NCBI GenBank assembly: GCA_013151635.1
Contig: JAADHV010000034.1
Coordinates: 1 to 60,745, forward strand
Direction: 5' to 3'
DNA length: 60,745 bases
DNA from: Deltaproteobacteria bacterium
GTDB lineage: Bacteria > Desulfobacterota > Desulfobacteria > Desulfobacterales > Desulfobacteraceae
The notes under the pieces are model-generated. The model did not search any database, was not told the origin of the DNA, and saw only the letters and a program-made list of their open reading frames with translations. Of the stretch, positions 35,046-43,944 are shown one piece after another (position 1 is the first letter of the stretch; each line of letters opens with the position of its first letter). The translations under genes were made by a program, and so were the position numbers.

Positions 35046-35120
35046 TTTCCATGCCCTTTTCTTAAATTAACGGTTCTCTTGCTCCCAGGTTGAAGCACAG
35101 GGGGACAAGGTATTGATAAA

Positions 35121-35621
35121 TTATGCCTGCCTGATAAATTTTAAGGTGGAATCGGTTTCGTCAGCAGCCTTATTTTCTTCCTTTGTCATCTCAAGCATTT
35201 TGGAGTGTGATTCAAGTACGGCACTGATCTGCATTTCAAGCTGAATCCGTTGACGCTTCAGCTCTATTATATCACTATGAAGCTGTGAAAGCCTTTTATG
35301 AGCCCTGCTCAACATTTTTTCAGCTTCAACTTCAGCATTGGCAATTATCACCTGTGAAGATTTCTTGGCATTTTCTTTCATCTGGTCCAGAACTTTCTGG
35401 GACTGAATCATGGCGTTCTTCATAGAATTTTCTCTCTTTCTATAGCCCTGATTCTCCAGGTTAAGCCGGTGGTTTTCTTCATGAAGGTTTTGAATTGTTT
35501 GATTCAGGTTATCAAGTTCTTTTGATACATCTTCAAGAAAATAATCCACTTCCTGAACATCAAACCCCCTGAACCTGGTTGTGAACTCCTTTTGTTTAAC
35601 AACCAATGGCGTTATACCCAT
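35121..35621 (-). CDS. DivIVA-domain protein
   Basis: A 166-residue coiled-coil protein. The N-terminal region KQKEFTTRFRGFDVQEVDYFL is the DivIVA membrane-binding pattern; the rest (about 30-150) is predicted coiled coil. DivIVA-like proteins mark curved membrane, poles or septa. It lies between the pilT-type gene and yggT, 19 bases from the latter; DivIVA and YggT genes often travel together. Confidence 0.8.
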   Translation of the reverse strand: MGITPLVVKQKEFTTRFRGFDVQEVDYFLEDVSKELDNLNQTIQNLHEENHRLNLENQGYRKRENSMKNAMIQSQKVLDQMKENAKKSSQVIIANAEVEAEKMLSRAHKRLSQLHSDIIELKRQRIQLEMQISAVLESHSKMLEMTKEENKAADETDSTLKFIRQA

Positions 35622-35640
35622 AATAATACCCCTCTTTTCA

Positions 35641-35940
35641 TTATGATATTGTGCGAGCCAGCCCGCGCAGGCTGTTCACAACAAATGTCTGAAGGAAAAT
35701 AATAGCTAAAATCACTATTATAGGAGATATGTCAAGACCCCCGAAATTCACGGGAAGCCTCTTTCTGATCTGATAAAAAACCGGCTCGGTTACATTATTG
35801 ATAAATCTTACAATAGGGTTGTAAGGGTCAGGGCTCACCCAGGACAGGACAGCCCCGGCAACAACAATCCACATGTAAAATGTAAGCGCGTAATCCAGAA
35901 CCACGGCTATTGCTTCAAAAAAATTTGCTAATATGAGCAT
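35641..35940 (-). CDS. YggT family membrane protein
   Basis: A 99-residue protein with two hydrophobic segments (about 8-32 and 70-95) and the YggT patterns SWVSPDPYNPIVRFINNVTEP and PVNFGGLDISPI. The family is a small membrane protein near division and cell-wall genes and its role is not established. It is the first gene of its group; the 287 bases upstream face the divergent AOR gene. Confidence 0.8.
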   Translation of the reverse strand: MLILANFFEAIAVVLDYALTFYMWIVVAGAVLSWVSPDPYNPIVRFINNVTEPVFYQIRKRLPVNFGGLDISPIIVILAIIFLQTFVVNSLRGLARTIS

Positions 35941-36031
35941 TTATATTACCTTTTTTCATTAATTTGCTATCTTTCAATTTCCTGGTTAACTATGAATAAT
36001 ACGAAAAGTCAAGTTTTTTTGACTATTTAGC

Positions 36032-36046
36032 CAGGATTAAATCCTG
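36032..36046. promoter_or_regulatory. 15-bp palindrome upstream of the AOR gene
   Basis: CAGGATTAAATCCTG is a perfect palindrome with seven-base arms round a central A, in the 287-base divergent region between yggT and the AOR gene. It could be an operator, but no known site is matched. Confidence 0.3.
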
Positions 36047-36227
36047 ACTTGCCACGGTTGACATCCGGAAGCAAATATAATATTAATGGTTTAACCATTT
36101 TAATTCTAAATTTATTATGTGTGAGTTCTATATACTTAAATCATAAAATGTGGTATGAAACAACGTAAAAAAAACAATCGGAATAAATTAATTTCAAAAA
36201 GGATATTTTAGCTGAAGGAGTTATAAA

Positions 36228-38366
36228 ATGGAGCAAATCCATCTTAAAGAAATCAAATCCGTCTCTTATGAAAAAGCAGAAATAAAAAAAGGTTATACAG
36301 ATCAATCCCTTCGTGTCAATCTTGATTCAAATGATATCATCATCAACCCTATTCAGGAAAAGATAAAAAACAAATTTATCGGAGGGAAAGGGTATGATCT
36401 CTGGTTGATGTGGAATGCTGTTTCAGGTGATACCAAATGGAATGATCCTGAAAACGCAATTTGTATTTCTTCAGGACCGCTTGGCGGAACCCCGGGGTAT
36501 CCCGGTGGCGGGAAAAGCATCGTGACTTCCATTTCCCCTTTAACGGGCGCACCCATTGATTCAAATGTGGGCGGCTATTTCGGGCCATATAAAAAATTTT
36601 CAGGCTTTGATGTAATACAGGTTGACGGGAAAGCAAAAGAAAATACCATTGTTCTGATTGACGGTATTGAAAATAAAATCAAAATATTTGAAGCAAAAGA
36701 TCTACCAACAGATTCCTATGAACTCTCAAAGGTCTTAACCCGGCATTTTGACGAAACCAAACCTGTCAATGTTTCTGTTGTAACAGCAGGTCCCGGTGCA
36801 GCACACACTTTTTTTGGATGCCTGAATTTTTCCTGGTGGGATGCCGGCCGTAAAATGGTCAGGTATAAACAAGCCGGCCGCGGTGGAATCGGAACGGTTT
36901 TTGCCGATAAAAAACTCAAGGCCATTGTGGCAAGATTCGGTGCTGTTTCCATGAAATCCAATAATCCTGCTGATCTGGACGCGCTTAAACTTGTGACCAA
37001 AACCCATGCCAAAGAAATCCACGAGCTTGACCCAAAGCAGAACAGAATGGCCCTTGTCGGGACAATACACCTTGTACCTATCATGAATGATCATGACTGC
37101 CTGCCGGTTCATAACTTCAAGTTTGGTTCGCACCCTGAAAGCCGTGTCATAGGAGAAGAAGTCTATGAACATATATTTGACAAAGGGTTTGACGGTTGCT
37201 GGAAAGGCTGTGCCGTAGCCTGTGCCCACGGGGTCAAAGATTTTTCACCCTTTACAGGCCCGTATAGAGGGAAAAAAGTATTTGTTGACGGGCCTGAATA
37301 TGAAACCGTTGCCGGCTGTGGTTCCAACCTTGGCATTTTCGATGCCCAGACCATTCTTGAAATTAATTTTTATTGCGATGCTTATGGACTGGACACCATT
37401 TCCGTTGGAACTTCACTTGGATTTGTCATGGAATGTTTTGAGAACAACCAGATCACAAAAGAGCATACCGGCGGGATGGATTTAAGCTTTGGCAGCAGGT
37501 TTAACGCGCTTGAAATCATTCACCAGATGGCAAGAGGAGAAGGGTTTGGTGCCATTGTCGGCAAAGGAATCAGAAAAATGAAAGAAATCTTTGCAAAAGA
37601 CTTTGGTGCTGACATGGCCTTTATGCAGGACATTGGCATGGAATCAAAAGGGCTTGAATTTTCCGAATACATCACCAAGGAATCCCTTGCACAGCAGGGT
37701 GGATACGGGCTTGCTCTGAAAGGCCCGCAGCATGATGAAGCATGGCTGATCTTCCTTGATATGGTTCACAATTTCATGCCGACCTTTGAAAACAAGGCAG
37801 AGGCCCTGCACTGGTTCCCCATGTTCAGGACATGGTTCGCTCTTTGCGGTCTTTGCAAACTGCCCTGGAATGATATTGTTCCCGAAGACAATAAAAACAA
37901 TCCCGAACCTGCCAAAGTAGTTAAACATATAGGCTGGTATGCTGATTTCTTTTCCGCTGTTACCGGCAGGAAAACAAGTTCTGATGATCTTATTTCCATG
38001 AGTGAGGCTGTTTATAACTTCCAGAGGATCTTCAACCTGAAAATGGGCTATGGCACAAGACAGCATGATGCCTTACCATACAGGGCCGTAGGCCCCGTGA
38101 CCGTAGAGGAATATGAATCACGGCAAAAACGGTATGACGGCCAGCTCAAAGAAAAATACGGTCTGGATATCACCGGCATGGATTCCACGGATAAAGTTGC
38201 GGCTTTAAGAAAAAAAAGAGAAGAGCAATACGAATTGCTCAAAGATGCCGTTTACGAGAGACGCGGATGGAACAAGAATGGAATTCCAACGGTTAAAACC
38301 GTGAAACGCCTTGGCATTGATTTTCCTGAAGTCATGGAAGTCCTTAAAAAAAACGGTGTGGTCTGA
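36228..38366 (+). CDS. AOR-family tungsten/molybdopterin aldehyde:ferredoxin oxidoreductase
   Basis: A 712-residue protein of the aldehyde ferredoxin oxidoreductase family, longer than the roughly 600 residues of archaeal AOR. The N-terminal GGKGYDLWLMW and ISSGPLGGTPGYPGGGKS lie in the pterin-binding half; CWKGCAVAC (about 324-332) and CGLCKLPW (about 543) supply the cluster Cys. It would oxidise an aldehyde to an acid with ferredoxin, or act in reverse, at a tungsten bis-pterin site. The start is set by AAGGAG upstream. A MoaD-like gene follows at once. BamB-like activity on aromatic CoA esters is a less likely alternative because no bam genes are near. Confidence 0.88.
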   Translation: MEQIHLKEIKSVSYEKAEIKKGYTDQSLRVNLDSNDIIINPIQEKIKNKFIGGKGYDLWLMWNAVSGDTKWNDPENAICISSGPLGGTPGYPGGGKSIVTSISPLTGAPIDSNVGGYFGPYKKFSGFDVIQVDGKAKENTIVLIDGIENKIKIFEAKDLPTDSYELSKVLTRHFDETKPVNVSVVTAGPGAAHTFFGCLNFSWWDAGRKMVRYKQAGRGGIGTVFADKKLKAIVARFGAVSMKSNNPADLDALKLVTKTHAKEIHELDPKQNRMALVGTIHLVPIMNDHDCLPVHNFKFGSHPESRVIGEEVYEHIFDKGFDGCWKGCAVACAHGVKDFSPFTGPYRGKKVFVDGPEYETVAGCGSNLGIFDAQTILEINFYCDAYGLDTISVGTSLGFVMECFENNQITKEHTGGMDLSFGSRFNALEIIHQMARGEGFGAIVGKGIRKMKEIFAKDFGADMAFMQDIGMESKGLEFSEYITKESLAQQGGYGLALKGPQHDEAWLIFLDMVHNFMPTFENKAEALHWFPMFRTWFALCGLCKLPWNDIVPEDNKNNPEPAKVVKHIGWYADFFSAVTGRKTSSDDLISMSEAVYNFQRIFNLKMGYGTRQHDALPYRAVGPVTVEEYESRQKRYDGQLKEKYGLDITGMDSTDKVAALRKKREEQYELLKDAVYERRGWNKNGIPTVKTVKRLGIDFPEVMEVLKKNGVV

Positions 38367-38369
38367 TAC

Positions 38370-38567
38370 ATGATAGAAGTTGATGATAAAAAAATTACCT
38401 GGTCTGAGCATATGACTGTTTCCTCTCTTTTAAAAAACCTTGAGGATGTTGAATCCTGTGCTGTTGTCCGTTTAAACGGCCGGCTTGTTTCAAGCCCGGA
38501 TTTTTCTGAAACAAAGATTCCTGACAACTCCAGAATTCAATTACTGCCCTTGGTTGCAGGAGGATAA
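38370..38567 (+). CDS. MoaD/ThiS-family small protein
   Basis: A 65-residue ubiquitin-like protein ending in VAGG, the diglycine tail that is thiocarboxylated for sulfur transfer. It begins only three bases after the AOR stop, so the two are one transcript. It is probably a MoaD-type sulfur carrier supplying the dithiolene sulfur for that enzyme's pterin cofactor, though ThiS is possible. Confidence 0.85.
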   Translation: MIEVDDKKITWSEHMTVSSLLKNLEDVESCAVVRLNGRLVSSPDFSETKIPDNSRIQLLPLVAGG

Positions 38568-38598
38568 AAAAAGTTTTTATCAATTTTAACTTCACAAA

Positions 38599-38643
38599 TA
38601 ACTGCCTGTCTGCTAAAAGCCTATGGTAACAGACAGGCAGTTA
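38599..38643 (+). terminator. Hairpin terminator after AOR-MoaD
   Basis: Perfect 14-base arms (TAACTGCCTGTCTG and its complement) with a 17-base loop, followed by a short T-rich tract. It closes the AOR-MoaD transcript before the helicase gene. Confidence 0.7.
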
Positions 38644-38672
38644 GTATTTTAACCCATAAAAGAAAGCAACGA

Positions 38673-40100
38673 TTGAAACATTTTTTTTTATTTTTAAAAA
38701 CTCTTTTCAGCAAAAAACAAGAGACAAAACCAGCACCGCCCCCCCCGCCTTCCAGGCCCAAGTCAGAAACACCAATAAAAAGACGGGCAAAACCCAAAAA
38801 GAAAAAATGGTCTGTCAATAATTTTAAAGTAGAACCAAAGCAAGGGGAAACAAGATTTCATGATTTTGACCTGCCGTTAAGCGTCATGCACGCCATTTCC
38901 GATTTAAAATTTGAATTCTGCACACCTGTCCAGGCAAAACTTTTGCCCCATACCCTGGAAGGAAAAGACGCCACTGCCAAGGCCCAGACAGGGACAGGCA
39001 AAAGCGCAAGCTTTATTATCACAATTTTAACAGCCTTTATAAAAAAATCTTTTAAGAACAAAAATGGAATGCCAAGGGCGTTAATTCTTGCACCCACAAG
39101 GGAACTTGTTTACCAGATTGAAAAAGATTTCAAGGCCCTTTCCAGATATGCCAATCTAAGGATAATCTCCATTTTTGGAGGTACCGGATACAATAAACAA
39201 CAAACCATGCTGAAAGAAAAGGCCGTTGACATAATTGTTGCAACCCCGGGCCGGCTCATAGATTTCATGAATAAAAAATTGATTGATCCTTCCAGGGTTG
39301 AAATTATTGTTATTGATGAAGCAGACCGCATGCTGGATATGGGGTTTATTCCGGATGTCCGCAGAATCATTTTTAAAACACCCCATAAAAGCAAGCGGCA
39401 GACTCTTTTCTTTTCCGCAACTTTAACAGCCGATGTTTTAAGGCTTGCAGAAAGCTGGACAACCCCTGACGCGGTCCAAATAGAAATAGACCCGGAACAG
39501 GCTGCTGCCGACAGCATTCACCAGATTATTTATATTTCAACGGAAACAGATAAATTCAAGCATGTTTACAACCTGATCAACAATGAAAAATTAAAACGCG
39601 TAATCCTGTTTGTAAACCGTAAAGACACCGCAAGAACCCTGTCGGAAAAATTTGAGAGACATGGATTAAAATGCAGTGTGCTTTCCGGCGATATCCCCCA
39701 GGACAAACGGTTCAAGGTTTTAAATAATTTTAGAAACGGCCGTATCAATCTTTTAGTTGCAACAGATGTGGCAGCACGGGGACTCCATGTTGAAGACATA
39801 AGCCATGTCATAAACTATGATCTTCCCCATGAGCCTGAACACTATATCCACAGGATCGGCAGAACAGGACGAGCCGGGGCAAAAGGGACCTCCATCAGTT
39901 TTGCTGATGAAATGAGTTCATTTTTCATACCGAAAATTGAAGAAGTGCTGGGAAATAAAATCAAATGTGAGTACCCGTCAGAAGAATTGGAAAAACCCCT
40001 TCCCAGACCCAGGAAAAAATATTATTCAAAAAAACCAGGATATCAAAAAAGAAAACCACTTAAAAGCACCCGCAGGCCCTCCAAGTACAGGCAAAAATAA
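38673..40100 (+). CDS. DEAD-box RNA helicase
   Basis: A 475-residue helicase with a basic N-terminal extension (Pro- and Lys-rich, about 15-50), then Q motif CTPVQ, Walker A AQTGTGKSA, DEAD variant DEADRMLDMGF, SAT and the final HRIGRTGRAG, and a Lys/Arg-rich tail. It belongs to the RhlE-like group and would remodel RNA in ribosome assembly or at low temperature. The start is TTG at 38673; no better start is seen, and the ribosome binding site is weak. Confidence 0.88.
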   Translation: MKHFFLFLKTLFSKKQETKPAPPPPPSRPKSETPIKRRAKPKKKKWSVNNFKVEPKQGETRFHDFDLPLSVMHAISDLKFEFCTPVQAKLLPHTLEGKDATAKAQTGTGKSASFIITILTAFIKKSFKNKNGMPRALILAPTRELVYQIEKDFKALSRYANLRIISIFGGTGYNKQQTMLKEKAVDIIVATPGRLIDFMNKKLIDPSRVEIIVIDEADRMLDMGFIPDVRRIIFKTPHKSKRQTLFFSATLTADVLRLAESWTTPDAVQIEIDPEQAAADSIHQIIYISTETDKFKHVYNLINNEKLKRVILFVNRKDTARTLSEKFERHGLKCSVLSGDIPQDKRFKVLNNFRNGRINLLVATDVAARGLHVEDISHVINYDLPHEPEHYIHRIGRTGRAGAKGTSISFADEMSSFFIPKIEEVLGNKIKCEYPSEELEKPLPRPRKKYYSKKPGYQKRKPLKSTRRPSKYRQK

Positions 40101-40136
40101 TTTTGTTTCACTGGAACAATGTATCCGTTTGGCGAA

Positions 40137-40175
40137 GAATGACATAAAACCATATTTTGTTTCTAAATGTCATTC
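40137..40175. other. Inverted repeat between the helicase and tatA genes
   Basis: Nine-base arms GAATGACAT (40137-40145) and ATGTCATTC (40167-40175) lie in a 180-base gap. A second copy of CATTCAGTG, which starts at 40171, occurs at 40222. No T-run follows, so a regulator site or unknown RNA element is as likely as a terminator. Confidence 0.3.
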
Positions 40176-40284
40176 AGTGAGGATTGCTGGGGACATTTAT
40201 CCTGTCTTGACACTTTGTAAGCATTCAGTGTAAAACTACTATCTTAGTAATCGGCAATTTTCATTAAAGGAGTTAAAATAAAAA

Positions 40285-40665
40285 ATGTTTGGTCTTGGAA
40301 TGCCTGAAATTTTATTGATTCTGGCAATAGCACTCATTGTCATAGGGCCTAAAAAGCTGCCGGATCTTGCCAAAACATTAGGTAGGGCCATGGGCGAATT
40401 CAAACGATCTGCCCAGGATTTTAAACGCAGTATTGATGTGGAAACAACTATTAAAGATATTAAGGATATTGAAGATCCTGAAACAGATCTTAAAGGAATT
40501 ATTAAAGACTCTGATATTAAAGAAGAAACTCCTCCAGATCCTGTGGAAGATTCCGGAATAGAGAACCCTGACAAAGAAGCTTTGGATAATGCCTCAGAAG
40601 ACACGTCAGCAGGCAAAGGACAGGAAAAAGCAGATAACCATAAAGTTAATAATACAAACGATTAG
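40285..40665 (+). CDS. tatA: TatA/TatB-type twin-arginine translocase subunit
   Basis: A 126-residue protein with one N-terminal membrane helix (PEILLILAIALIVIGP) and the LPDLAKTLGRAMGEFK amphipathic helix of the family, followed by an acidic tail. TatA and TatB cannot be separated with certainty. It forms the export channel with TatC, three bases downstream. The tail is long for TatA, which may suggest a TatB-like function. Confidence 0.88.
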   Translation: MFGLGMPEILLILAIALIVIGPKKLPDLAKTLGRAMGEFKRSAQDFKRSIDVETTIKDIKDIEDPETDLKGIIKDSDIKEETPPDPVEDSGIENPDKEALDNASEDTSAGKGQEKADNHKVNNTND

Positions 40666-40668
40666 CAT

Positions 40669-41478
40669 ATGAGTGAAGAAGAAAAGAGCCCTTTTACAGA
40701 GCATTTGGGTGAATTGCGGGACAGGCTGGTTCGTTCCTTTATTGCTGTTGCCGTTGGTTTTGTAGTAGCATATTTTTTTAAAGAAAAATTATTTGAAATC
40801 CTGATAGCCCCTCTTGTCAGTGCAATGGGTGAAAGCCACAACGCCAGGATGATCTTTACAGGGCTTCCCGAGGCATTTTTTACTTACCTTAAAGTAGCCT
40901 TTCTTGCCGGGATTATCCTTGCCACTCCTGTTCTGTTTTATGAATTCTGGATGTTTGTATCTCCAGGCCTTTACAGAACCGAGAAAAAATACTTTTTGCC
41001 CATAGTATTTCTCTCTGTTTTCTTTTTTGTCATTGGTGCATCTTTTGGATATTTCATTGTTTTCCCTTACGGATTCAAATTCTTTTTAGGGTTTGCCACT
41101 GAAACCATTTATGCCATGCCTTCCATGAAGGAATACCTTTCTTTTTCTTCAAAAATGCTCTTAGCCTTTGGCCTTGTTTTTGAATTGCCGCTGGTCTTAA
41201 CTTTTATGGCCAGGATGGGACTTGTCACTGTATCATTTTTAAAAAAGAACAGGAAATACGCCATATTGATCTTTTTTGTGGCGGCTGCAATAATTACGCC
41301 GCCGGATGTTATAACACAAATTATGATGGCATTGCCATTGATGATTCTTTATGAAATCAGCATCATCGGTGCCAAAATTTTTGGGAAAAAACCAACCAAA
41401 GAAAACGATGATGATGACACCCGGGAGAAGGAACAGAACACAGAACCACAGCCCGGTTCAGAGAGCCAGGATCAATAG
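40669..41478 (+). CDS. tatC: TatC, twin-arginine translocase
   Basis: A 269-residue protein with six predicted membrane helices. It opens with the substrate-binding region FTEHLGELRDRLVRS, and FYEFWMFVSPGLYRTEKKY matches the next conserved loop. A highly charged C-terminal tail follows. It would export folded cofactor proteins such as periplasmic dehydrogenases. Its stop is followed by a cytochrome c3 gene on the same strand. Confidence 0.93.
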   Translation: MSEEEKSPFTEHLGELRDRLVRSFIAVAVGFVVAYFFKEKLFEILIAPLVSAMGESHNARMIFTGLPEAFFTYLKVAFLAGIILATPVLFYEFWMFVSPGLYRTEKKYFLPIVFLSVFFFVIGASFGYFIVFPYGFKFFLGFATETIYAMPSMKEYLSFSSKMLLAFGLVFELPLVLTFMARMGLVTVSFLKKNRKYAILIFFVAAAIITPPDVITQIMMALPLMILYEISIIGAKIFGKKPTKENDDDDTREKEQNTEPQPGSESQDQ

Positions 41479-41629
41479 GCAAGGCCATGACAAGTTTTTA
41501 GTATTGACTTTTCAACAGGCTTAGGTGTAAAAAACTTAAAGAACCTATTTTAAAACAATCGGCGGTATGGAAATACCACCGGTACAAAGGCAAAACGAAT
41601 CGTTAATTATTAAAGGAGCAAAACAGATT

Positions 41630-42085
41630 ATGAACAAAAAATTACTGACCTTGCTTTTGGTTGCTGGTATTGCTGTGATTTTTGTTGCGACAGGTCTCTA
41701 TGCCGGAACAGATGTACCTGAAACAATAACAATGAACTTCAATAAATACAAAAAACGCAGGAAAGCACCCCCAAAATACAAATTTATTGAATTCAGCCAT
41801 AAAAAACATAATGTAGAATACAAGGTCAATTGTGGTGAATGTCACCATGACAAAGATCATAAACCCTTAGAGCTTAAAGCAGGGGATCATGTGCAAAAAT
41901 GTGTGGAATGTCACACAAAACTTACAAAAAATAAAAAGAAGAAAAAAGATATCAAGGTTCTTGAAAATGCAATGCATACAAACTGCGTTGGCTGTCACAA
42001 AGAAGTTAATAAAAAAGCCGGTGATCCTAAAGGCAGGAAAGGCCCTGCGCCCACTTCCTGTGCAAAATGCCATAAAAAAGCCTGA
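41630..42085 (+). CDS. Tetrahaem cytochrome c3-type protein
   Basis: A 151-residue periplasmic protein. Start at 41630 follows AAAGGAG and gives a normal signal peptide (about residues 1-25). Four haem c sites are visible: CGECH, CVECH, CVGCH and CAKCH, with extra His for axial ligation (FSHKKH). This is the pattern of class III cytochromes c3, which carry electrons between periplasmic hydrogenases or formate dehydrogenases and membrane complexes in sulfate reducers. The long N-terminal part and Lys-rich middle make a type I or a variant c3 equally possible. Confidence 0.88.
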   Translation: MNKKLLTLLLVAGIAVIFVATGLYAGTDVPETITMNFNKYKKRRKAPPKYKFIEFSHKKHNVEYKVNCGECHHDKDHKPLELKAGDHVQKCVECHTKLTKNKKKKKDIKVLENAMHTNCVGCHKEVNKKAGDPKGRKGPAPTSCAKCHKKA

Positions 42086-42095
42086 TTATCGTTTT

Positions 42096-42138
42096 AAAAG
42101 AGGTCTTTTTGATTTATCTGAAAGACCTCTTTTTTTAT
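42096..42138. terminator. Bidirectional terminator between cytochrome c3 and dsrN
   Basis: Thirteen-base arms AAAAGAGGTCTTT and AAAGACCTCTTTT round a 12-base loop, followed by a T-run on the plus strand and an A-run giving T-run on the minus strand. It lies between convergent genes. Confidence 0.8.
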
Positions 42139-42148
42139 TGGAACCGGG

Positions 42149-43564
42149 TCAGGTGTGCTCCATCTTGAACGTTATTGCCCTTTTAACCAGGGCAGGTGCC
42201 CATGAAGGCGTGCCAAGAGCGTGGATATGAGTGTAGGTTCCAAATGTATTATTTTTAAAAAACCCATCCTTTTTATCAAGAATACCTTTTCCCCGGTCCA
42301 TTTTAAAGGCCATTTCCCGGTCCTGGCAATCAATCTCCAGAATACTTGAATACCTGAACTCGTGGCCCTTTAAAGTTTCGCCAACTTTAAAAAACGGGTT
42401 TTCATTGACCACTTCAACCTTTGTGTACCCATGACCCTGGGGTCGTTTTGAAAGTCCGAATTTAACAGGAAGAATGCCGGACATTGGGTATTCCCGACCG
42501 TTCAACCTGATACTTTGACCAAGAAATATCAACCCGCCGCATTCAGCATAAATCGGGAGCCCGTCCTGAGACAACCTTCTCAAGCCATCCCTGAAGGTTT
42601 TATTATGAGCAAGCTGCGGGGCATGTGTTTCAGGAAAACCCCCGCCCATGTAAATGGCGTGAACATCAGGTATAAAAGTTTCATGCAAAGGGCTTAGAAA
42701 AACAATATTTGCCCCGAGATTTCTTAATGCGTCAATGTTATCCGGATAATAAAACTGGAAAGCCGAATCTCTTATAATGCCGATTGTAACTGCCCTGGAT
42801 TCAGTCAATTTTGTTTTAGGGCAGTTAATTTGTGTGATTTCTTCCGGGTCAGTACAAAAAAGGTCAGTGGTAACAGCTTTATATAGTTCATCCAGGTCAA
42901 TGTGATCATCAGCCACCTTGACAGCTCTTTTGATTGCCTGACCGGAAAAATCATGTTCCTCAGACGTAACAAGGCCCATGTAACGTTCAGGGAAATCCTG
43001 GGCTCTTAATTTGGGGACAGCACCCAAAACCGGGATATTACAAAATTTTTCTATATTTGCCCTGACCTTTCCTTCATGCCTTTTTCCTGCAACCCGGTTT
43101 AGGATAACACCGCAAATTTTTATATCAGGATCAAATTTCATGCAGCCCATAAGCAGTGCTGCCATCGTACGTGTGCTCTTGGTGCAGTCCAGAACCAGCA
43201 AAATGGGCAGGTTTAAAAGCTTTGCAAGTTCTGATGTTGAGGTGGACCCTTCAGTATCAATACCGTCAAAAAGGCCTCGATTGCCTTCAATGACAGAGAC
43301 ATCACAATTTTTAGAATTCCGGATATAAGAATGCCTGACAACCTGAGGAGCGCATAGAAATGTGTCCAGATTATAACAAGGACGTCCGGCTGCTTTTGAA
43401 AGCCAGCCGGCGTCGATATAATCCGGGCCTTTTTTAAAAGGCGATACCTTAAAGCCTTTTTCTTTCCATGCAGCCGCAATCCCAAGAGAGACAATCGTCT
43501 TGCCTGATCCGCCCCGAAGGCCGGCAATAACTATTCCCGGAACTTTTTTACCAGCCTGTTGCAT
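42149..43564 (-). CDS. dsrN: DsrN / CbiA-type siroheme amidase (cobyrinate a,c-diamide synthase family)
   Basis: A 471-residue amidotransferase. The N-terminal P-loop domain has GLRGGSGKTIVSLGIAAAW (about 16-34); the C-terminal glutamine amidotransferase domain has YAECGGLIFLG with the nucleophilic Cys. In dsr operons this protein is DsrN, which amidates siroheme to siro(haem)amide for the sulfite reductase. It directly follows dsrD in the same order as in other sulfate reducers. A cobalamin role is the alternative, but context decides. Confidence 0.92.
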   Translation of the reverse strand: MQQAGKKVPGIVIAGLRGGSGKTIVSLGIAAAWKEKGFKVSPFKKGPDYIDAGWLSKAAGRPCYNLDTFLCAPQVVRHSYIRNSKNCDVSVIEGNRGLFDGIDTEGSTSTSELAKLLNLPILLVLDCTKSTRTMAALLMGCMKFDPDIKICGVILNRVAGKRHEGKVRANIEKFCNIPVLGAVPKLRAQDFPERYMGLVTSEEHDFSGQAIKRAVKVADDHIDLDELYKAVTTDLFCTDPEEITQINCPKTKLTESRAVTIGIIRDSAFQFYYPDNIDALRNLGANIVFLSPLHETFIPDVHAIYMGGGFPETHAPQLAHNKTFRDGLRRLSQDGLPIYAECGGLIFLGQSIRLNGREYPMSGILPVKFGLSKRPQGHGYTKVEVVNENPFFKVGETLKGHEFRYSSILEIDCQDREMAFKMDRGKGILDKKDGFFKNNTFGTYTHIHALGTPSWAPALVKRAITFKMEHT

Positions 43565-43592
43565 GGAAACCTAAAAAAAAGCAGCCAATCTT

Positions 43593-43856
43593 TTATTTTT
43601 CGCCTTCGGAAGAATGCTGGATACCAGCACCTTTAAGGCCGTACATGGTGGTGCTTCCGGAAGACCAGTATTCAAGCACTTCTTCTTCAACCATTTTATT
43701 GATAACTTTTTTAATCAGTCTTGGTTTGTCATCCGGAAAAACCTTATAGAAATCCTTGAAGTAAAACTTGGTTTTGGTTTTGGATTTTTTTGCCATCCAA
43801 TCCACTACAGCTTTTGTTGCAGCTTCTTTATTATCAAGAAGTTCACTCATTGCCAT
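43593..43856 (-). CDS. dsrD: DsrD
   Basis: An 87-residue winged-helix protein, with the pattern AVVDWMAKKSKTKTKFYFKD and EVLEYWSSGSTTMYGLKG. DsrD is found with dsrAB in sulfate reducers and raises sulfite reductase activity. It lies after dsrB (89-base gap) and before dsrN. Its length is a little above the usual 78 residues. Confidence 0.95.
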   Translation of the reverse strand: MAMSELLDNKEAATKAVVDWMAKKSKTKTKFYFKDFYKVFPDDKPRLIKKVINKMVEEEVLEYWSSGSTTMYGLKGAGIQHSSEGEK

Positions 43857-43944
43857 ACTCCTTTGTGATGAAAAGTATCAGCCGGGATGCACAATACATT
43901 CCGGCTGATACAACTTTATAAAAAATAACGTTCAAAGGCTCTTT

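Noticed and set aside
36228-38366. BamB (class II benzoyl-CoA reductase subunit)
   Set aside because: Same superfamily, but no other bam genes or aromatic pathway genes are nearby.
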